Below, piece after piece: positions 18,701-30,513 of a stretch of 64,000 nt of DNA. The position numbers were made by a program, and so were the translations under genes. Source of the stretch: Streptomyces sp. NBC_01451. GTDB lineage: Bacteria; Actinomycetota; Actinomycetes; Streptomycetales; Streptomycetaceae. The stretch covers positions 2,604,001 to 2,668,000 of the forward strand of contig NZ_CP109479.1 in assembly GCF_036227485.1 (NCBI RefSeq), read 5' to 3'. Position 1 is the stretch's first letter. Every line of letters begins with the position of its first letter. Below the pieces are notes generated by a model that did not search any database, had not been told where the DNA came from, and saw nothing but the letters and a program-made list of their open reading frames with translations.

Positions 18701-21043
18701 CTATGATTCCGCGGCGGGCAGGGCCGCCCGGGGCCGCTGCCACCCACGGGTCCCCCGCGCCAGCAACCACGCCGTGGCCTCCTCGGGAGGCATCGCCGCG
18801 GCGACGAGCCACCCCTGCACCGCGTCACACCCCATGTCCCGCAACCGCTCCCACGTCTCGTCGTCCTCGACGCCCTCGGCGACCACGAGCAGCCCGAGGG
18901 AATGCGCGAGATCGACCGTGCACCGCACGATCTCCGCGTCCTCCGTGTCCACCGCCAGCCGCGCCACGAACGACCGGTCGATCTTCAGCTCGCTCACCGG
19001 CAGCCGCCGCAGATGCACCAGCGACGAGTACCCGGTCCCGAAGTCGTCCAGGGACATCTTCACGCCGTGCCCGGTCAGCGCGGCCAGCGTGTCCGCGGCC
19101 TTCTGCGGATCCTCCAGGAGCACGTGTTCCGTGATCTCCAGCTGGAGCGCCCCCGCCGGGACCCCGTGCCGGGCCAGCCGCGCGGCGACGGAACCGGCGA
19201 AGCCGGGACTGTGGACGTCGCGCGGGGAGACGTTGACGGCGACCGGGACGAACAGCCCCTGGGAGCGCCACTTCGCGACCTGTGCGAGCGCCGTCTCCAG
19301 CACGTACTCCGTGAGGTGGGGCATCAGTCCGGACGACTCGGCGATCGCTATGAACTCGTCCGGCGGCACCTTCCCGCGCTCCGGGTGCACCCAGCGCACC
19401 AGCGCCTCCAGGCCGGCGACCTGCCCGTCGAAGCGCACCTTGGGCTGGTAGTGCAGTTCGACCTCGTGCGCGTCGAGCGCGCGCCGCAGGTCGCCCAGGA
19501 GACCGAGCCGGTCCGGGGTGTTCGAGTCCCGCTTGGACTCGTACACCTCGACGCCCGTACGGTCCCGCTTCGCCTGGTACATCGCGACGTCCGCGCGCCG
19601 CAGCAGCCCCTCGGCGTCGAGCGCGTGGTCGGGGAAGACGGCGAGGCCGGCGCTGGCCTCCAGGACGAGCGTGAGTCCGTCGAGGTCGAGCGGGGAGCCG
19701 AGGACGGTGACCAGGTTGCGGGCGACGCGGGTGGCCGACGTCGTGGAGTCGACGACCGGCAGCAGAACGGCGAACTCGTCGCCGCCGAGCCGTGCGGCCT
19801 CCGCGCCGCGCGGCAGTGCGAGGCGCAGCCGGTCGGCTATCTGGAGCAGGAGGCGGTCACCGGCGAGGTGGCCCAGCGTGTCGTTCACGGAGCGGAAGCG
19901 GTCGAGGTCTATGAGCATCAACGCGGCCCGCGCATCGATGCGTTCGGCATCGTCGAGGGCCGTCCAGGTCCGTTCCAGGAGCCACTGTCTGTTGGGCAGT
20001 CCGGTCAGCGGGTCGCGCAGCTGTTCCTCGGCCCGGGCCCTGGCTATCCACAGGGTGGAGTCGAGGGCGATGAGGGGGATGGCGAACAGGGGCAGCAGGA
20101 TCGGCAGGGCCACGGCGACGACGCAGATCAGCGGCGCGATGGCGAGCAGCGCGACCGCGACCAGGCCCTGTCTGACCAGGGCGGAGCGGGCGACGGTGGG
20201 CAGTCCGCCGCGCGGGGTGTGCAGATACCAGAGCAGGGTGCGGGTGAGCGCGAGGTAGGTGACCGCGACCAGCACCACCTCGGGTGCCGTGTAGACGCTC
20301 CAGGTCTGCGGATTCCAGGGCGTCTCGACGGACGGGACCCGGCCGAACGCGGCGAGCACCAGGGCGCCGGCGCCGATGCCGAGGATGTCCACCGCGCCGT
20401 GCAGGAGACCTTGCCGCCAGCGGTGGCGCCGGGCCACGCCGACCAGGACGACGACGGTGAGGCTGACCATGCCGGCCGGTACCCACCCGAACAGCAGGAG
20501 CACGGAGAGGGTGAGGGCGGCGCCCGAGCCGGTGCCGCCCCACCAGCGGGCGCGGCCGAGGGCGACGAGGTGGCCGACGATGACACCGGTGAGCACGGCG
20601 AGGGCCCAGCCGACGGTGCCGGAAGGGAAGAGCGCGCTGTGCCCGGTGAAGCCGCGGTAGAAGCCGGCGCCGAGGACGAAGCCTGCCGACGCGACGACCG
20701 CCGCGGGCAGTGCGGGCCAGGACAGTTGGCGCGCCGGGTCGTGGGCGTGCAGGTGGGCGACGCGTTCCTCGGCGCTGAGGTGGGCCGTCAGCGGGGTCGA
20801 CACCCTGCTGTCGGCGACGATGCGCCGGCCGGTGCCGCCCGGCGCACCTGTCCTGCCCGCCGGTCCGGTCGTCCGGAGGCCGACGCCCGCCCGTTCCAGG
20901 AACCGTGCCGTCCGGCGGCCCTCACCCGGTTCGCGGCCGGGCTCGGAACGACCCGCGAGGCGGGTGGAGCCCCAGCGCCAGACGCCGGATATCCGGCGTC
21001 CGCGCAGCCTTGAGGGAGGGGCGGCGCTATCGGTCGGTTCCAT
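18701..21043 (-). CDS. Membrane GGDEF-EAL bifunctional cyclic di-GMP protein
   Basis: 780 aa from the ATG at 21043, with GAGGGA upstream. After about 100 residues of charged N-terminus come around eight hydrophobic helices (to roughly residue 330), a GGDEF domain ([29 protein letters not shown], intact) and an EAL domain ([56 protein letters not shown]). Cyclase and phosphodiesterase signatures both look complete, so either activity is possible. Related to the Streptomyces membrane composite GGDEF-EAL proteins. Ligand sensed unknown. Confidence 0.93.
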   Translation of the reverse strand: MEPTDSAAPPSRLRGRRISGVWRWGSTRLAGRSEPGREPGEGRRTARFLERAGVGLRTTGPAGRTGAPGGTGRRIVADSRVSTPLTAHLSAEERVAHLHAHDPARQLSWPALPAAVVASAGFVLGAGFYRGFTGHSALFPSGTVGWALAVLTGVIVGHLVALGRARWWGGTGSGAALTLSVLLLFGWVPAGMVSLTVVVLVGVARRHRWRQGLLHGAVDILGIGAGALVLAAFGRVPSVETPWNPQTWSVYTAPEVVLVAVTYLALTRTLLWYLHTPRGGLPTVARSALVRQGLVAVALLAIAPLICVVAVALPILLPLFAIPLIALDSTLWIARARAEEQLRDPLTGLPNRQWLLERTWTALDDAERIDARAALMLIDLDRFRSVNDTLGHLAGDRLLLQIADRLRLALPRGAEAARLGGDEFAVLLPVVDSTTSATRVARNLVTVLGSPLDLDGLTLVLEASAGLAVFPDHALDAEGLLRRADVAMYQAKRDRTGVEVYESKRDSNTPDRLGLLGDLRRALDAHEVELHYQPKVRFDGQVAGLEALVRWVHPERGKVPPDEFIAIAESSGLMPHLTEYVLETALAQVAKWRSQGLFVPVAVNVSPRDVHSPGFAGSVAARLARHGVPAGALQLEITEHVLLEDPQKAADTLAALTGHGVKMSLDDFGTGYSSLVHLRRLPVSELKIDRSFVARLAVDTEDAEIVRCTVDLAHSLGLLVVAEGVEDDETWERLRDMGCDAVQGWLVAAAMPPEEATAWLLARGTRGWQRPRAALPAAES

Positions 21044-21262
21044 TCCCGTCCCTCTCACAGCCGGCGGTGCCCACGCCACGCGGTCCGATGTCCGTCAACC
21101 GGCAACGGCACCGCGTCCGAAACCGCATCCGGGCACGGCAGGCGCATACGTCAACAGTAGGCCGCAGAAGGCTTCCACGGGCAGCGGTCGTCGACGGTTG
21201 CCCGAATGCGACCCGGCCACCCGTATGCATCTGGTATGCGCCGATCGGGTGGTCTTCAACCC

Positions 21263-23473
<2,211 letters not shown>

Positions 23474-24475
23474 TTACTCTGGGTTGTCCGCGAGTGATCT
23501 CGCCGCCTGGACGCAGTGGGCGAGCGCCTCCCATGCGTACCGCGGGGAAGCGCCCGCGAGTCCGCACGACGGAGTGACCGTGACCGCCTCCGCGAGAAGC
23601 CCCGGATGCAGCCCCAGCCTGCGCCACAGCGTTCTGACACCACTGACGCTACCGGCAGGGTCTGACAATGGGCCGTCCGTGCCGGGCACGACACCGGCGA
23701 AGAGCCGGGTGCCGCCCTCCACCGCCTCACCGATCGCGTCGTCGTCACGCTCGGTGAGAAGCGAGAAGTCGAAGGAGACGGCGTCGGCGCCGGCCCTGCG
23801 GAGGAAGGCGAACGGGACGTCCGGCGCACAGGAATGGACGACGACGGGCCCGTCACCGTGCACGCCGATGACCTCCCGGAGGGTCGCCTCGGCGATCTGG
23901 CGGTCGGGGATCCGGTGGGTGCGGTAGCCGCTGGCGGTCCGCACCTGGCCACGCAGCACGGCCATCAGGGACGGTTCGTCGAGTTGCAGGACGAGCTGGG
24001 CGCCGGGGATGCGGCGGCGCAGTTCGTCGAGGTGGAGGCGGATGCCCTCGGCGAGGGAACCGGCGAGGTCGCGGCAGGCGCCGAGGTCGGAGAGGGCCAG
24101 CTCGCCGTTCCTGAGTTCGAGGGCGGCGGCCAGCGTCCAGGGGCCCACGGCCTGCACCTTCACCTGGCCCTCGTACCCCTGCGTGAACTCCTCCAGGGCG
24201 TCGAGGTCCTCGCCGAGCCAGGAGCGGGCCCGCTTGGTGTCCCGGCCCGGGCGGTCGCCGAGACGCCAGCCACTGGGCTCCACGCGCGCGTACATCTCGA
24301 CGAGCATTCCGGCGGTGCGGCCGATCATGTCGGCGCCGGGGCCGCGGGCGGGGAGTTCGGGCAGGAAGGGGAAGTCGTCGAAGGTCCCGGTGGCCGCCTT
24401 GACGGCTTCCCGGGCGTCGCCGCCGGGCAGGGAACCGATGCCGGTGGCGGGGCCGAAGGTGGGGTTCGCGTTCAC
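23474..24475 (-). CDS. MetE C-terminal-like (cobalamin-independent methionine synthase family) protein
   Basis: 333 aa from a GTG at 24475 (VNANPTFGPATGIGSLPGGD). It matches the catalytic-half fold of cobalamin-independent methionine synthase but is far shorter than the usual 750 aa enzyme. Seen: TGIGSLPGGDAREAV, PWTLAAALELRNG, LVLQLDEPSLMAVLRG (DEP motif), VVHSCAPDVPF (metal-binding His and Cys) and SCGLAGASPRYAWEAL (second Cys). The zinc-ligand pattern is thus kept. Substrate methyl donor unknown; standalone actinomycete members are often annotated as methionine synthase. It lies directly upstream of ligA. Confidence 0.85.
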   Translation of the reverse strand: MNANPTFGPATGIGSLPGGDAREAVKAATGTFDDFPFLPELPARGPGADMIGRTAGMLVEMYARVEPSGWRLGDRPGRDTKRARSWLGEDLDALEEFTQGYEGQVKVQAVGPWTLAAALELRNGELALSDLGACRDLAGSLAEGIRLHLDELRRRIPGAQLVLQLDEPSLMAVLRGQVRTASGYRTHRIPDRQIAEATLREVIGVHGDGPVVVHSCAPDVPFAFLRRAGADAVSFDFSLLTERDDDAIGEAVEGGTRLFAGVVPGTDGPLSDPAGSVSGVRTLWRRLGLHPGLLAEAVTVTPSCGLAGASPRYAWEALAHCVQAARSLADNPE

Positions 24476-24496
24476 GTGGAGCAGCCTATGTTTCTT

Positions 24497-24675
24497 CGCC
24501 CCCGCCGCCCCTACCCGTCCCGTCCTTCTGGGGCTCCGCCCCAGACCCCGCTCCTCAAACGCCGGAGGGGCTGATATCCAGCCCGTCCGGCGTTTGAGGA
24601 CAAGGCCCGTTCAGGGCCGGAGGGGGTCTGGGGGCGCAGCGCCCAGGGACGGGACGGGTAGGGGCGGCGGGGGCG
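24497..24675. repeat. 179-bp nested inverted repeat (Streptomyces-type intergenic palindrome)
   Basis: Outer arms of 29 bp (24497-24525 and 24647-24675) are exact complements, beginning CGCCCCCGCCGCCCC. Inside, CCTCAAACGCCGGA (24552-24565) pairs exactly with TCCGGCGTTTGAGG (24586-24599). Further short stems (CTGGGGCTCCGCCCCAG; TCTGGGGGCGC) lie between. The inner unit is familiar from many Streptomyces intergenic regions. It follows the SDR stop at 24687 and precedes the MetE-like gene start, so it could end the SDR transcript. Confidence 0.88.
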
Positions 24676-24686
24676 AGAAGCCGGTG

Positions 24687-25376
24687 TCAGCGGCCCGGGC
24701 GTACCGTCACGTCGTTGATCTCCGCGTCGCGGGGCAGGTCCAGGGCCAGCAGGATCGTCGTCGCCACCGACTCCGGGTCGATCCACTTCGACGGGTCGTA
24801 CTCCTTGCCCTCCTGCTGGTGCACCTTCGCCTGCATCGGACTCGCCGTCCGCCCCGGATACACCGTGGTCACCCGCACCCCGGCCGCGTGTTCCTCGTGG
24901 CGCAACGAGTCCGCCAGGGCCTTGAGTCCGTGCTTGGACGCGGCGTACGCGGACCAGTCGGCATGCGCGTTCAGGCCCGCACCCGAGTTGACGAACACCA
25001 CCTGTCCCTGGGAGACCCGGAGTTGGGGCAGGAAGTGCCGGGTCAGTTCGGCGGGGGCGATCAGGTTGACGTTCAGCTGGTGGCGCCAGGTCTTCGGGGT
25101 CAGTTCGCCCACCGGGCCGAGATCGACCACGCCCGCGATGTGCAGCAGGGAGTCCACCCGTTCCGGCAGCGTCTGGTGCGAGAACGCCCAGGAGAGGCGA
25201 TCCGGGTCGGCCAGGTCGCCCACCAGGGTCCTCGCCCCCGGAAACTCCGCCGTCAACTCCTTCGCCCGCCCCGCGTCACGCGCGTGCAGCACGAGTTCGT
25301 CCCCGCGCGCGTGCAGCCGCCTCGCGACCGCCGCACCGATGCCCGAACCCGCCCCGGTGATCACATGAGTAGCCAT
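24687..25376 (-). CDS. Short-chain dehydrogenase/reductase (SDR)
   Basis: 229 aa from the ATG at 25376 (MATHVITGAGSGIGAAVARR). Classical SDR features: the TGAGSGIG nucleotide loop at the N-terminus, VGDLADP, LHIAGVVD (variant of NAAG), VFVNSGAG with the catalytic Ser and YAASKHG with Tyr and Lys. Length is typical for a single-domain SDR. It reduces or oxidises an unknown substrate with NAD(P)H. An ATG three codons upstream is an alternative start. Downstream of it is the nested inverted repeat. Confidence 0.92.
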   Translation of the reverse strand: MATHVITGAGSGIGAAVARRLHARGDELVLHARDAGRAKELTAEFPGARTLVGDLADPDRLSWAFSHQTLPERVDSLLHIAGVVDLGPVGELTPKTWRHQLNVNLIAPAELTRHFLPQLRVSQGQVVFVNSGAGLNAHADWSAYAASKHGLKALADSLRHEEHAAGVRVTTVYPGRTASPMQAKVHQQEGKEYDPSKWIDPESVATTILLALDLPRDAEINDVTVRPGR

Positions 25377-25407
25377 GGCCGCCATGCTCGCATCACGGGG
25401 ACGGCCG

Positions 25408-25947
25408 TCACACCACTCCCCGGCTCTCCTCCAGGTACGCCAGCGCCCCCACCGGCTCCTCCGCGAAGAACACCAGGTCGGCGAGCGGGCGGGGCAGGAA
25501 TCCCTCGGTCTCCATACGGCGGAACTGTTCTTTCAGGCCGTCGTAGAAGCCGGCCGTGTTCAGCAGCACCACCGGCATGTCCGTCCTGCCGTGCTTCTTC
25601 AGCTCCAGGATCTCCGTCGCCTCGTCGAGCGTTCCGGTGCCGCCGACCATGATCACGACGGCGTCCGCCTTCTCCAGCAGGAGCCGCTTGCGTTCCCCGA
25701 GATCCCGCGCGATCACCATCTCGTCGGCGCCCGGCCGTGCCTTCGCCGCGAGGAAGTCCACCGAGACGCCCAGCAGTCGGCCGCCCGCCTCCTGGACTCC
25801 GTCCGCGACCACCTTCATCAGGCCCACGTCCGAGCCGCCCCAGACCAGGGTGTGCCCGCCCTTGCCGAGCAGTCTCGCGAACTCCCGCGCGGGGCGCGTG
25901 TAACGGTCGTCCAGGTCGGCGGCGGAGAGGAAGACACAGATGTTCAT
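25408..25947 (-). CDS. LOG-family protein (cytokinin-activating phosphoribohydrolase-like)
   Basis: 179 aa, ATG at 25947 (MNICVFLSAADLDDRYTRPA). The fold and motifs follow the LOG/lysine-decarboxylase-like family: LVWGGSDVGLMKVVADGV, ARDLGERKRLLLEKADAVVI (the M/LxxRK-like motif) and VGGTGTLDEATEILELKKHG, a variant of PGGxGTxxE with Val-Gly in place of Pro-Gly. Such enzymes hydrolyse nucleoside monophosphates such as cytokinin ribotides. The changed first motif residue leaves activity uncertain. The SDR gene lies 31 bp downstream on the same strand. Confidence 0.88.
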   Translation of the reverse strand: MNICVFLSAADLDDRYTRPAREFARLLGKGGHTLVWGGSDVGLMKVVADGVQEAGGRLLGVSVDFLAAKARPGADEMVIARDLGERKRLLLEKADAVVIMVGGTGTLDEATEILELKKHGRTDMPVVLLNTAGFYDGLKEQFRRMETEGFLPRPLADLVFFAEEPVGALAYLEESRGVV

Positions 25948-26006
25948 GCTGTCACCGTACGCGGGCGGATCCGGAACAACCCGGGCTCCGCGAACGCTGC
26001 TCAGAC

Positions 26007-26342
26007 ATGACCGAAGGACACACGATCACCATCGAGCAGGCCACCGACCGCGTACGGGCCGTCCACGGCGGCCAGGTGCTCGCCGAGAGCGGGCGCGCCC
26101 TCGTACTCCACGAGACGGGCTGTCCGCCGCGCTACTACATCCCTGCCGAGGACGTCCGGCTCGACCTGCTGACTCCCTCCGAGACCCACAGCTACTGCCC
26201 CTTCAAGGGCACGGCGTCCTACTGGTCCCTCCCGGACGCCGCCGACCTCGTCTGGGCGTACCCCGATCCGAAGCCGGAGGTCGCGCGGATAAAGGACCAC
26301 CTCTGCTTCTACGAATACGAGGTGGAGTTCACTCGGGCGTAG
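26007..26342 (+). CDS. DUF427 domain protein
   Basis: 111 aa from the ATG at 26007 (MTEGHTITIEQATDRVRAVH). The DUF427 fold is evident: RVRAVHGGQVLAESGRALVL, HETGCPPRYYIPAEDVRLDL, then THSYCPFKGTASYWSL and AWAYPDP-like VWAYPDPKPEVARIKDHLCFYE. Function of the family is unknown; the conserved CPFKG and FYE motifs line a barrel pocket. It is divergent from the LOG-family gene by 59 bp and lies at the left boundary of the accessory island. Confidence 0.92.
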   Translation: MTEGHTITIEQATDRVRAVHGGQVLAESGRALVLHETGCPPRYYIPAEDVRLDLLTPSETHSYCPFKGTASYWSLPDAADLVWAYPDPKPEVARIKDHLCFYEYEVEFTRA

Positions 26343-26344
26343 TC

Positions 26345-27490
26345 GGCGCCCTTGTGACCCCTGCGCCCCCTGAGTCCGCTGCTTGCGGGGCGGCTCCTGG
26401 ACCGGGTCCGGCAGGGTCCTGCGCACCCCGACCGGCGAGAGGAAGACCGGCAGAAAGGCCCGCCCACCCACAACGCGGCCTGGATGCCGACCAGTTCGCC
26501 GAGCACGCCGGAGATCGCGGCGCCGATAGCCAGCGCTCCTGTCAGCAGAAAGCGGAACGTCGCGTTCATCCGGCCGAGCAGTGAGCCGGGGGTCGTCCGC
26601 TGCCGCAGACCGAAGCCGAGGACGTTGCCCCTGCCCACCTTGGACATGGCCAGGCATCATCCGGCGCCCGCGACATACAGCCACGGTCACCGGCCGACGA
26701 GGGGTACAAGCAGTCCCGCAGCAGCCAGGAACATCCCCGGTGAGGCCGAGCGTACGGCCGAAGCCGAGCCGCGCCGCGACGGGCCGAGCGCTGCGGGCAC
26801 CGATCAGCAGGCCGATCCTGCCCGCTCCCCAGAACAGGCCCAACGCGGCGCCGGGCAGGCCGAGTTCGCGGACGAACCAGATCGGCAGCATGAGGTTGAC
26901 GACGGCCGAGCCGAGGTTGGCGAGGGCCGCGGTGAGCACCAGGGCCCGTAGCTCCCGGTTGCCGAAGACGTGTCGTACGTCTTCGGCGATCTGGGTACCA
27001 AGCCGTTTGCCCGCCCCGGTTCGGGCCCTGTCGGCCGGTGGGGTGCGGCAGATGGCGACCAGGCCGAGGCCGGAGGCCAGATAGGTACCGGCCGTGACGA
27101 GTACGGCTGCCGGTGCGGTGAGCAGCGAGACCAGGGCGCCACCCGCGCTGCGGCCCAGGACGTTGCGCGCCGCCATCAGCGTGTTGATGTCGGCGTTGGC
27201 CCGAACCACCGTTTCTTTGCACACCAGTTGAGGCAGCACACTCTGCGAACCCGCGTCGAAGGACACCGTCGCGCAGCCTTTGAGCAGGACGACCGCATAG
27301 AGCTGGACCAGGGGCAGGGCGTCAAGCCGCCAGGCCAGTGACACGGAGGCGTAGAGCAGAGCGCGGCACAGGTCGGCGACAACCAGTACCCGGCGGTGGC
27401 TGATCCGGTCCACCCAGGCCCCGGCGGACTGGCCGATGACCAGAAAGGCGATCGTACGATCAGGCGTCAACGCATGCCCACCCGAGCAAC
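26345..27490 (-). pseudogene. MFS transporter pseudogene, 5'-truncated and frameshifted
   Basis: Reading from about 27490 leftward, clear MFS sequence appears mid-protein (FLVIGQSAGAWVDRISHRRV, with the GxxxDRxxxRR loop between helices 2 and 3), so the first helix is missing. It continues through IWFVRELGLPGAALGLFWGA and GRTLGLTG. Near 26735 the frame shifts to MFLAAAGLLVP; an in-frame TGA follows near 26673; reading resumes as SKVGRGNVLGFGLRQRTTPG and GALAIGAAISGVLGELVGIQ, with another shift near 26470 to FLPVFLSPVGVRR. It resembles macrolide or enterobactin exporter-like MFS proteins. Several independent defects make this a dead gene. Confidence 0.88.
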
Positions 27491-27599
27491 AACGCCCCAA
27501 ATAGCGCAACTCCTCAGGGAAGTTTCGCTGCAGTGAAGCCGAGAAGCTCACCGATACCCTTGGCCCGTTCGACTGAACTGCCAACACACGGAGCCCACT

Positions 27600-28829
27600 G
27601 TGAAGTGCCGCCCCCTGCCCGTCGCCGCCGCTCCTGCCGCCTCCGCCGCCTTGCTGCTGTCGGCTTGTGGGGGGAGGGGGTGACGGCGCCACGGAGAATG
27701 ACAATCAGGGTGATCCCGACCTGTCGGCACTGTCCTTCCACTACGGCGGCGGCGCTCTGGCAGACGCCAAGGACTGGGTCGCGTCACTCATGAGAGACGG
27801 CCACTCCATCACGGGCGTCAGCCGCTCCTACAACGCCAAGATCGATGTCTTCGACTCGGTGTCGGCAGGCGTCGTCCACTGCGAGGACCAGAGCAATGCC
27901 TTCGCGAAAGACCGCAAGTCGAAAAAGGTTTACAAGACCGAGGTGAACGACGACTCGTACGTCATTTACAGAACGCGTCCGGGTGCCACCAGTGCTGCCA
28001 TCCAGCCCGTCAGCAACCGGACGCCGCCGGCCTGCTGGTACGAATCCCGTTCCGTCGCGGAGTTCAGCGACTACGTCGAGACGATGCACAACGAGACGAT
28101 CAATACTCCCGGCCAGGCCAACTACGCCAAGGCTGCTGTTGGTCAGTCCCGGAACTTCTAAAAGGACGGGGAATTCAAGGAATACAACAAGGAAGAGGCC
28201 GACGAGGGAAATGGGTGGATTGCTGTCCAGAATCCCGACCGGGTGGACGATCCCGCCAGTATGGAGTGCGACAAGCTTCCCTTCTGGGTGAAGAACGCCG
28301 AGGATCCCGGGGTTGAGCAGGCAGTCAGCCCTCGGATTCTCTCTGAGGCTGCCTACAACGCGTTCCAACTGCCTGACTGCCAAGTGACCCTCGCGCCCTT
28401 GAATTTCACCAAGGTCAACCGCCCCACCTGGGACTGGCTCGACAAGGCCCGGTTCAAGGAAGTCTCCGTCACTGCGGCTTGGAACGTCGCCGGTCTCAAC
28501 ATCCGGGCGACGACGACTGCGAAGCCGGTCTCCCTCAAGCTGGAGCCGGGCACGAGTGACGCCGAGACCTACCCCGCCTCAGGCGAGTGCGCAATCAACG
28601 CCGCCGCCCGATCGGCGAACCATACGGCGAAGGCAGATCCGTCCAGACCCCGCCGTGTGACATAAAGTACCTGTGCTCCTCCGGGGACGGCACCTTCAAA
28701 CTCCAGGCCACGATCACGTGGGAAATCACCTGGACCGGAACCACCGGTATGGGTGGCGACCTCCCCACAGCAACGTTCGGCAGCGACCAGGGCGTCACCG
28801 TCCAGGAGATCCAGGTCGTCAACCAGTAA
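27600..28829 (+). pseudogene. Lipoprotein gene broken by two frameshifts and one stop
   Basis: A GTG at 27600 opens a lipoprotein signal (VKCRPLPVAAAPAASAALLL then SACGG, with lipobox LSAC). The frame shifts in a G-run near 27667, continues as TENDNQGDPDLSALSFHYGG, meets an in-frame TAA at 28159 (SRNF-stop-KDGEF), goes on through NGWIAVQNPDRVDDPASMEC and shifts back near 28605 to RPIGEPYGEGRSVQTPPCDI, ending VQEIQVVNQ at 28829. Without the defects it would be about 409 aa. It directly precedes the WXG100-like gene, so it was probably the surface lipoprotein of that cassette. No family is recognised. Confidence 0.82.
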
Positions 28830-28864
28830 GCACAGAACCGCAACACACAGGGGGAGGATTCTGA

Positions 28865-29158
28865 GTGTCCGACTCGGATCTCACGGTCGACTACGATTTT
28901 CTCGCCGGGTCCGAGAAAAAGCTCAGCCAGCTCAAGAAGACGTTCGAGGACATCGAGAACCAGCGCGACGATATGCGCGAGCACTGGGGTTCCGGAAAAA
29001 TTGCCGATGTCATGACGGATTTCGTGGACAACTGGGACGACTACCGCACCAGACTCGTAGAAAGCCTCGACTCCGTCGGCCAGATGGTGGCCGGGACCAA
29101 GAAGGCGTTCGAGGATCTCGACAACCAGTTGGCCAAGTGCGACGAGAAGAAGAAGTGA
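28865..29158 (+). CDS. WXG100-like small helical protein
   Basis: 97 aa from a GTG at 28865 with GGGAGG upstream. It has two long helices (KKLSQLKKTFEDIENQRDDM and VMTDFVDNWDDYRTRLVESL) joined by a turn containing HWGSGKI, equivalent to the W-x-G hairpin of ESX/WXG100 proteins, and a charged C-terminus (CDEKKK). WXG100 proteins are secreted by, or are partners of, type VII secretion systems. The stop overlaps the GTG of the next gene (GTGA), so the two are translated together and may form a complex. No ESX core ATPase is in the window, so secretion would rely on a system elsewhere. Confidence 0.72.
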   Translation: MSDSDLTVDYDFLAGSEKKLSQLKKTFEDIENQRDDMREHWGSGKIADVMTDFVDNWDDYRTRLVESLDSVGQMVAGTKKAFEDLDNQLAKCDEKKK

Positions 29159-30504
29159 CAACGACATCCAAGCGCCGTCCGCTGGACTGGCAGCCACTCC
29201 GCGACTCCGACCCGGTGCCCGGAGATCCGGAGGAGATCCGCGCCGAGGTCCGGCACATGGTCTCGGTCGCCCAGAAGTTGAGAGACCAGGCCAAGAGCCT
29301 CCAGACAATCAGCAACGAGGACACCCTCAAGGGCAAGTACGTCAAACGCCTGCGGGAGGAGTCCTCCACGCTGGAGAAGCACATGCGGCAGGTGGCCAGC
29401 CGTTACGAGCGTGTCCACGGCCATCTCACCACCTGGTCCAACGAGTTGGAGGACTTCCAGACCGAGGCCGACAAGGTCCTGCGCCGGGCCAAGGAGAGAC
29501 AGGACGAACTTGAGGCCGAGAAGGCCAACGAGGCCGACTCCGGTGACAAGGGCACTCCCAAGCCCGCCGGCGGCGGAACCGACCAGGATCCGCATCTGAC
29601 GTACCGGAATCAGCTGAACACGATCACCGACGATCGTGACAGCCGGGCCGAGCACCATGCCGGGAAGATCCGCGACGAGATCGAGGACGTGATCGAGGAC
29701 TCGTGGTGGGACGACGTCAAGGGCTGGGTCCATGAGCATGCGGACGGGATCAAGGCCTTCATGGATGTTCTCGGCTGGGTCGCAACGGTGGCAGGCTTCG
29801 TGGCGCTGGCCATTCCCGGCTTGAACCTGCTCGTCATCGGCATCGCAGCGCTCACGATCGGACTCAGACTCCTACTGGTGGCATCCGGCGACGCCACCTG
29901 GACGGATGTCATCTTCGACGTCGTGGGTGGACTCCTCGTCGTGGGCGGCCTCGGGGCCGCCGCGAAACTCGCCAGCGGCGCCAAGGCCACTGTGGGCGCC
30001 GCTCAGGCAGCCCGGACCGCAGGCCTGAGCCGAGGACTGGCTGGTGTCAAGGGCATCCTGGACGACACGGGGCGGTTGATGACCAGATTGCCAGAAGGGA
30101 CCGGGCGACAGGCACTTGGCGCGGCTCGAAACGCGATGCGCAAGTCCATCTCCCGGAACGTCGGCCTGGTCGCCAAGAATCCGCTGAGGGTCAGTCCGTT
30201 GTCGACGCTGGTGCACCTCGGCGACAAGGAGATGGCCGGTATGGCCAAGATGCTGCAGGCCAACAGAGCTGCCTTCCCGGAGGCCGCAGGTGCTGCGGCG
30301 AACAAGGCGTACAAGTCCTATCAGGTTGGCCTCGGCATCGCCTGGACCGGCATGGGGATGGACGTCATGGACAAGGCGCTGGGGAAGAGCGACCTGACAA
30401 GCTGGACCCACGAGAAGTTCGGCACCGGTGAGAAGCCGTACAACGCGGTGTACTCGGACTGGAAGGACAACACCCTGAAGCCCGCCCCCGACACCCACTG
30501 GTGA
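29155..30504 (+). CDS. Putative type VII-secreted effector with central hydrophobic domain
   Basis: 449 aa from the GTG at 29155, overlapping the WXG100-like stop by 4 bp. Residues about 25-125 are long amphipathic helices (EEIRAEVRHMVSVAQKLRDQ; STLEKHMRQVASRYERVHGH), like the N-terminal half of WXG/LXG effectors. A Gly/Pro linker follows. Residues about 183-275 hold WWDDVKGWVHEHADGIKAF and hydrophobic segments (VLGWVATVAGFVALAIPGLN; LLVIGIAALTIGLRLLLVA; DVIFDVVGGLLVVGGLG), a layout seen in actinobacterial polymorphic-toxin-like proteins. The final 170 residues match no toxin domain I know. Effector role is inferred from architecture and neighbour. Confidence 0.72.
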   Translation: MTTTSKRRPLDWQPLRDSDPVPGDPEEIRAEVRHMVSVAQKLRDQAKSLQTISNEDTLKGKYVKRLREESSTLEKHMRQVASRYERVHGHLTTWSNELEDFQTEADKVLRRAKERQDELEAEKANEADSGDKGTPKPAGGGTDQDPHLTYRNQLNTITDDRDSRAEHHAGKIRDEIEDVIEDSWWDDVKGWVHEHADGIKAFMDVLGWVATVAGFVALAIPGLNLLVIGIAALTIGLRLLLVASGDATWTDVIFDVVGGLLVVGGLGAAAKLASGAKATVGAAQAARTAGLSRGLAGVKGILDDTGRLMTRLPEGTGRQALGAARNAMRKSISRNVGLVAKNPLRVSPLSTLVHLGDKEMAGMAKMLQANRAAFPEAAGAAANKAYKSYQVGLGIAWTGMGMDVMDKALGKSDLTSWTHEKFGTGEKPYNAVYSDWKDNTLKPAPDTHW

Positions 30505-30513
30505 GGAATGACA

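Noticed and set aside
18902..21013. A 703-codon plus-strand reading opposite the GGDEF-EAL gene.
   Set aside because: Composition is biased to Gly/Asp/Glu/Arg/Val as expected of antisense GC-rich DNA. The minus strand has two intact signature domains.
24511..24786. Short readings across the nested inverted repeat.
   Set aside because: They run through palindromic intergenic DNA and merge with the 3' end of the SDR gene in the wrong frame.
26001..27704. A single 567-codon minus-strand reading across the MFS region that could be taken for an intact transporter.
   Set aside because: MFS similarity is lost after GRTLGLTG and resumes in another frame, the first helix is missing, and the reading continues antisense through the DUF427 gene. 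It is a pseudogene joined to shadow sequence.
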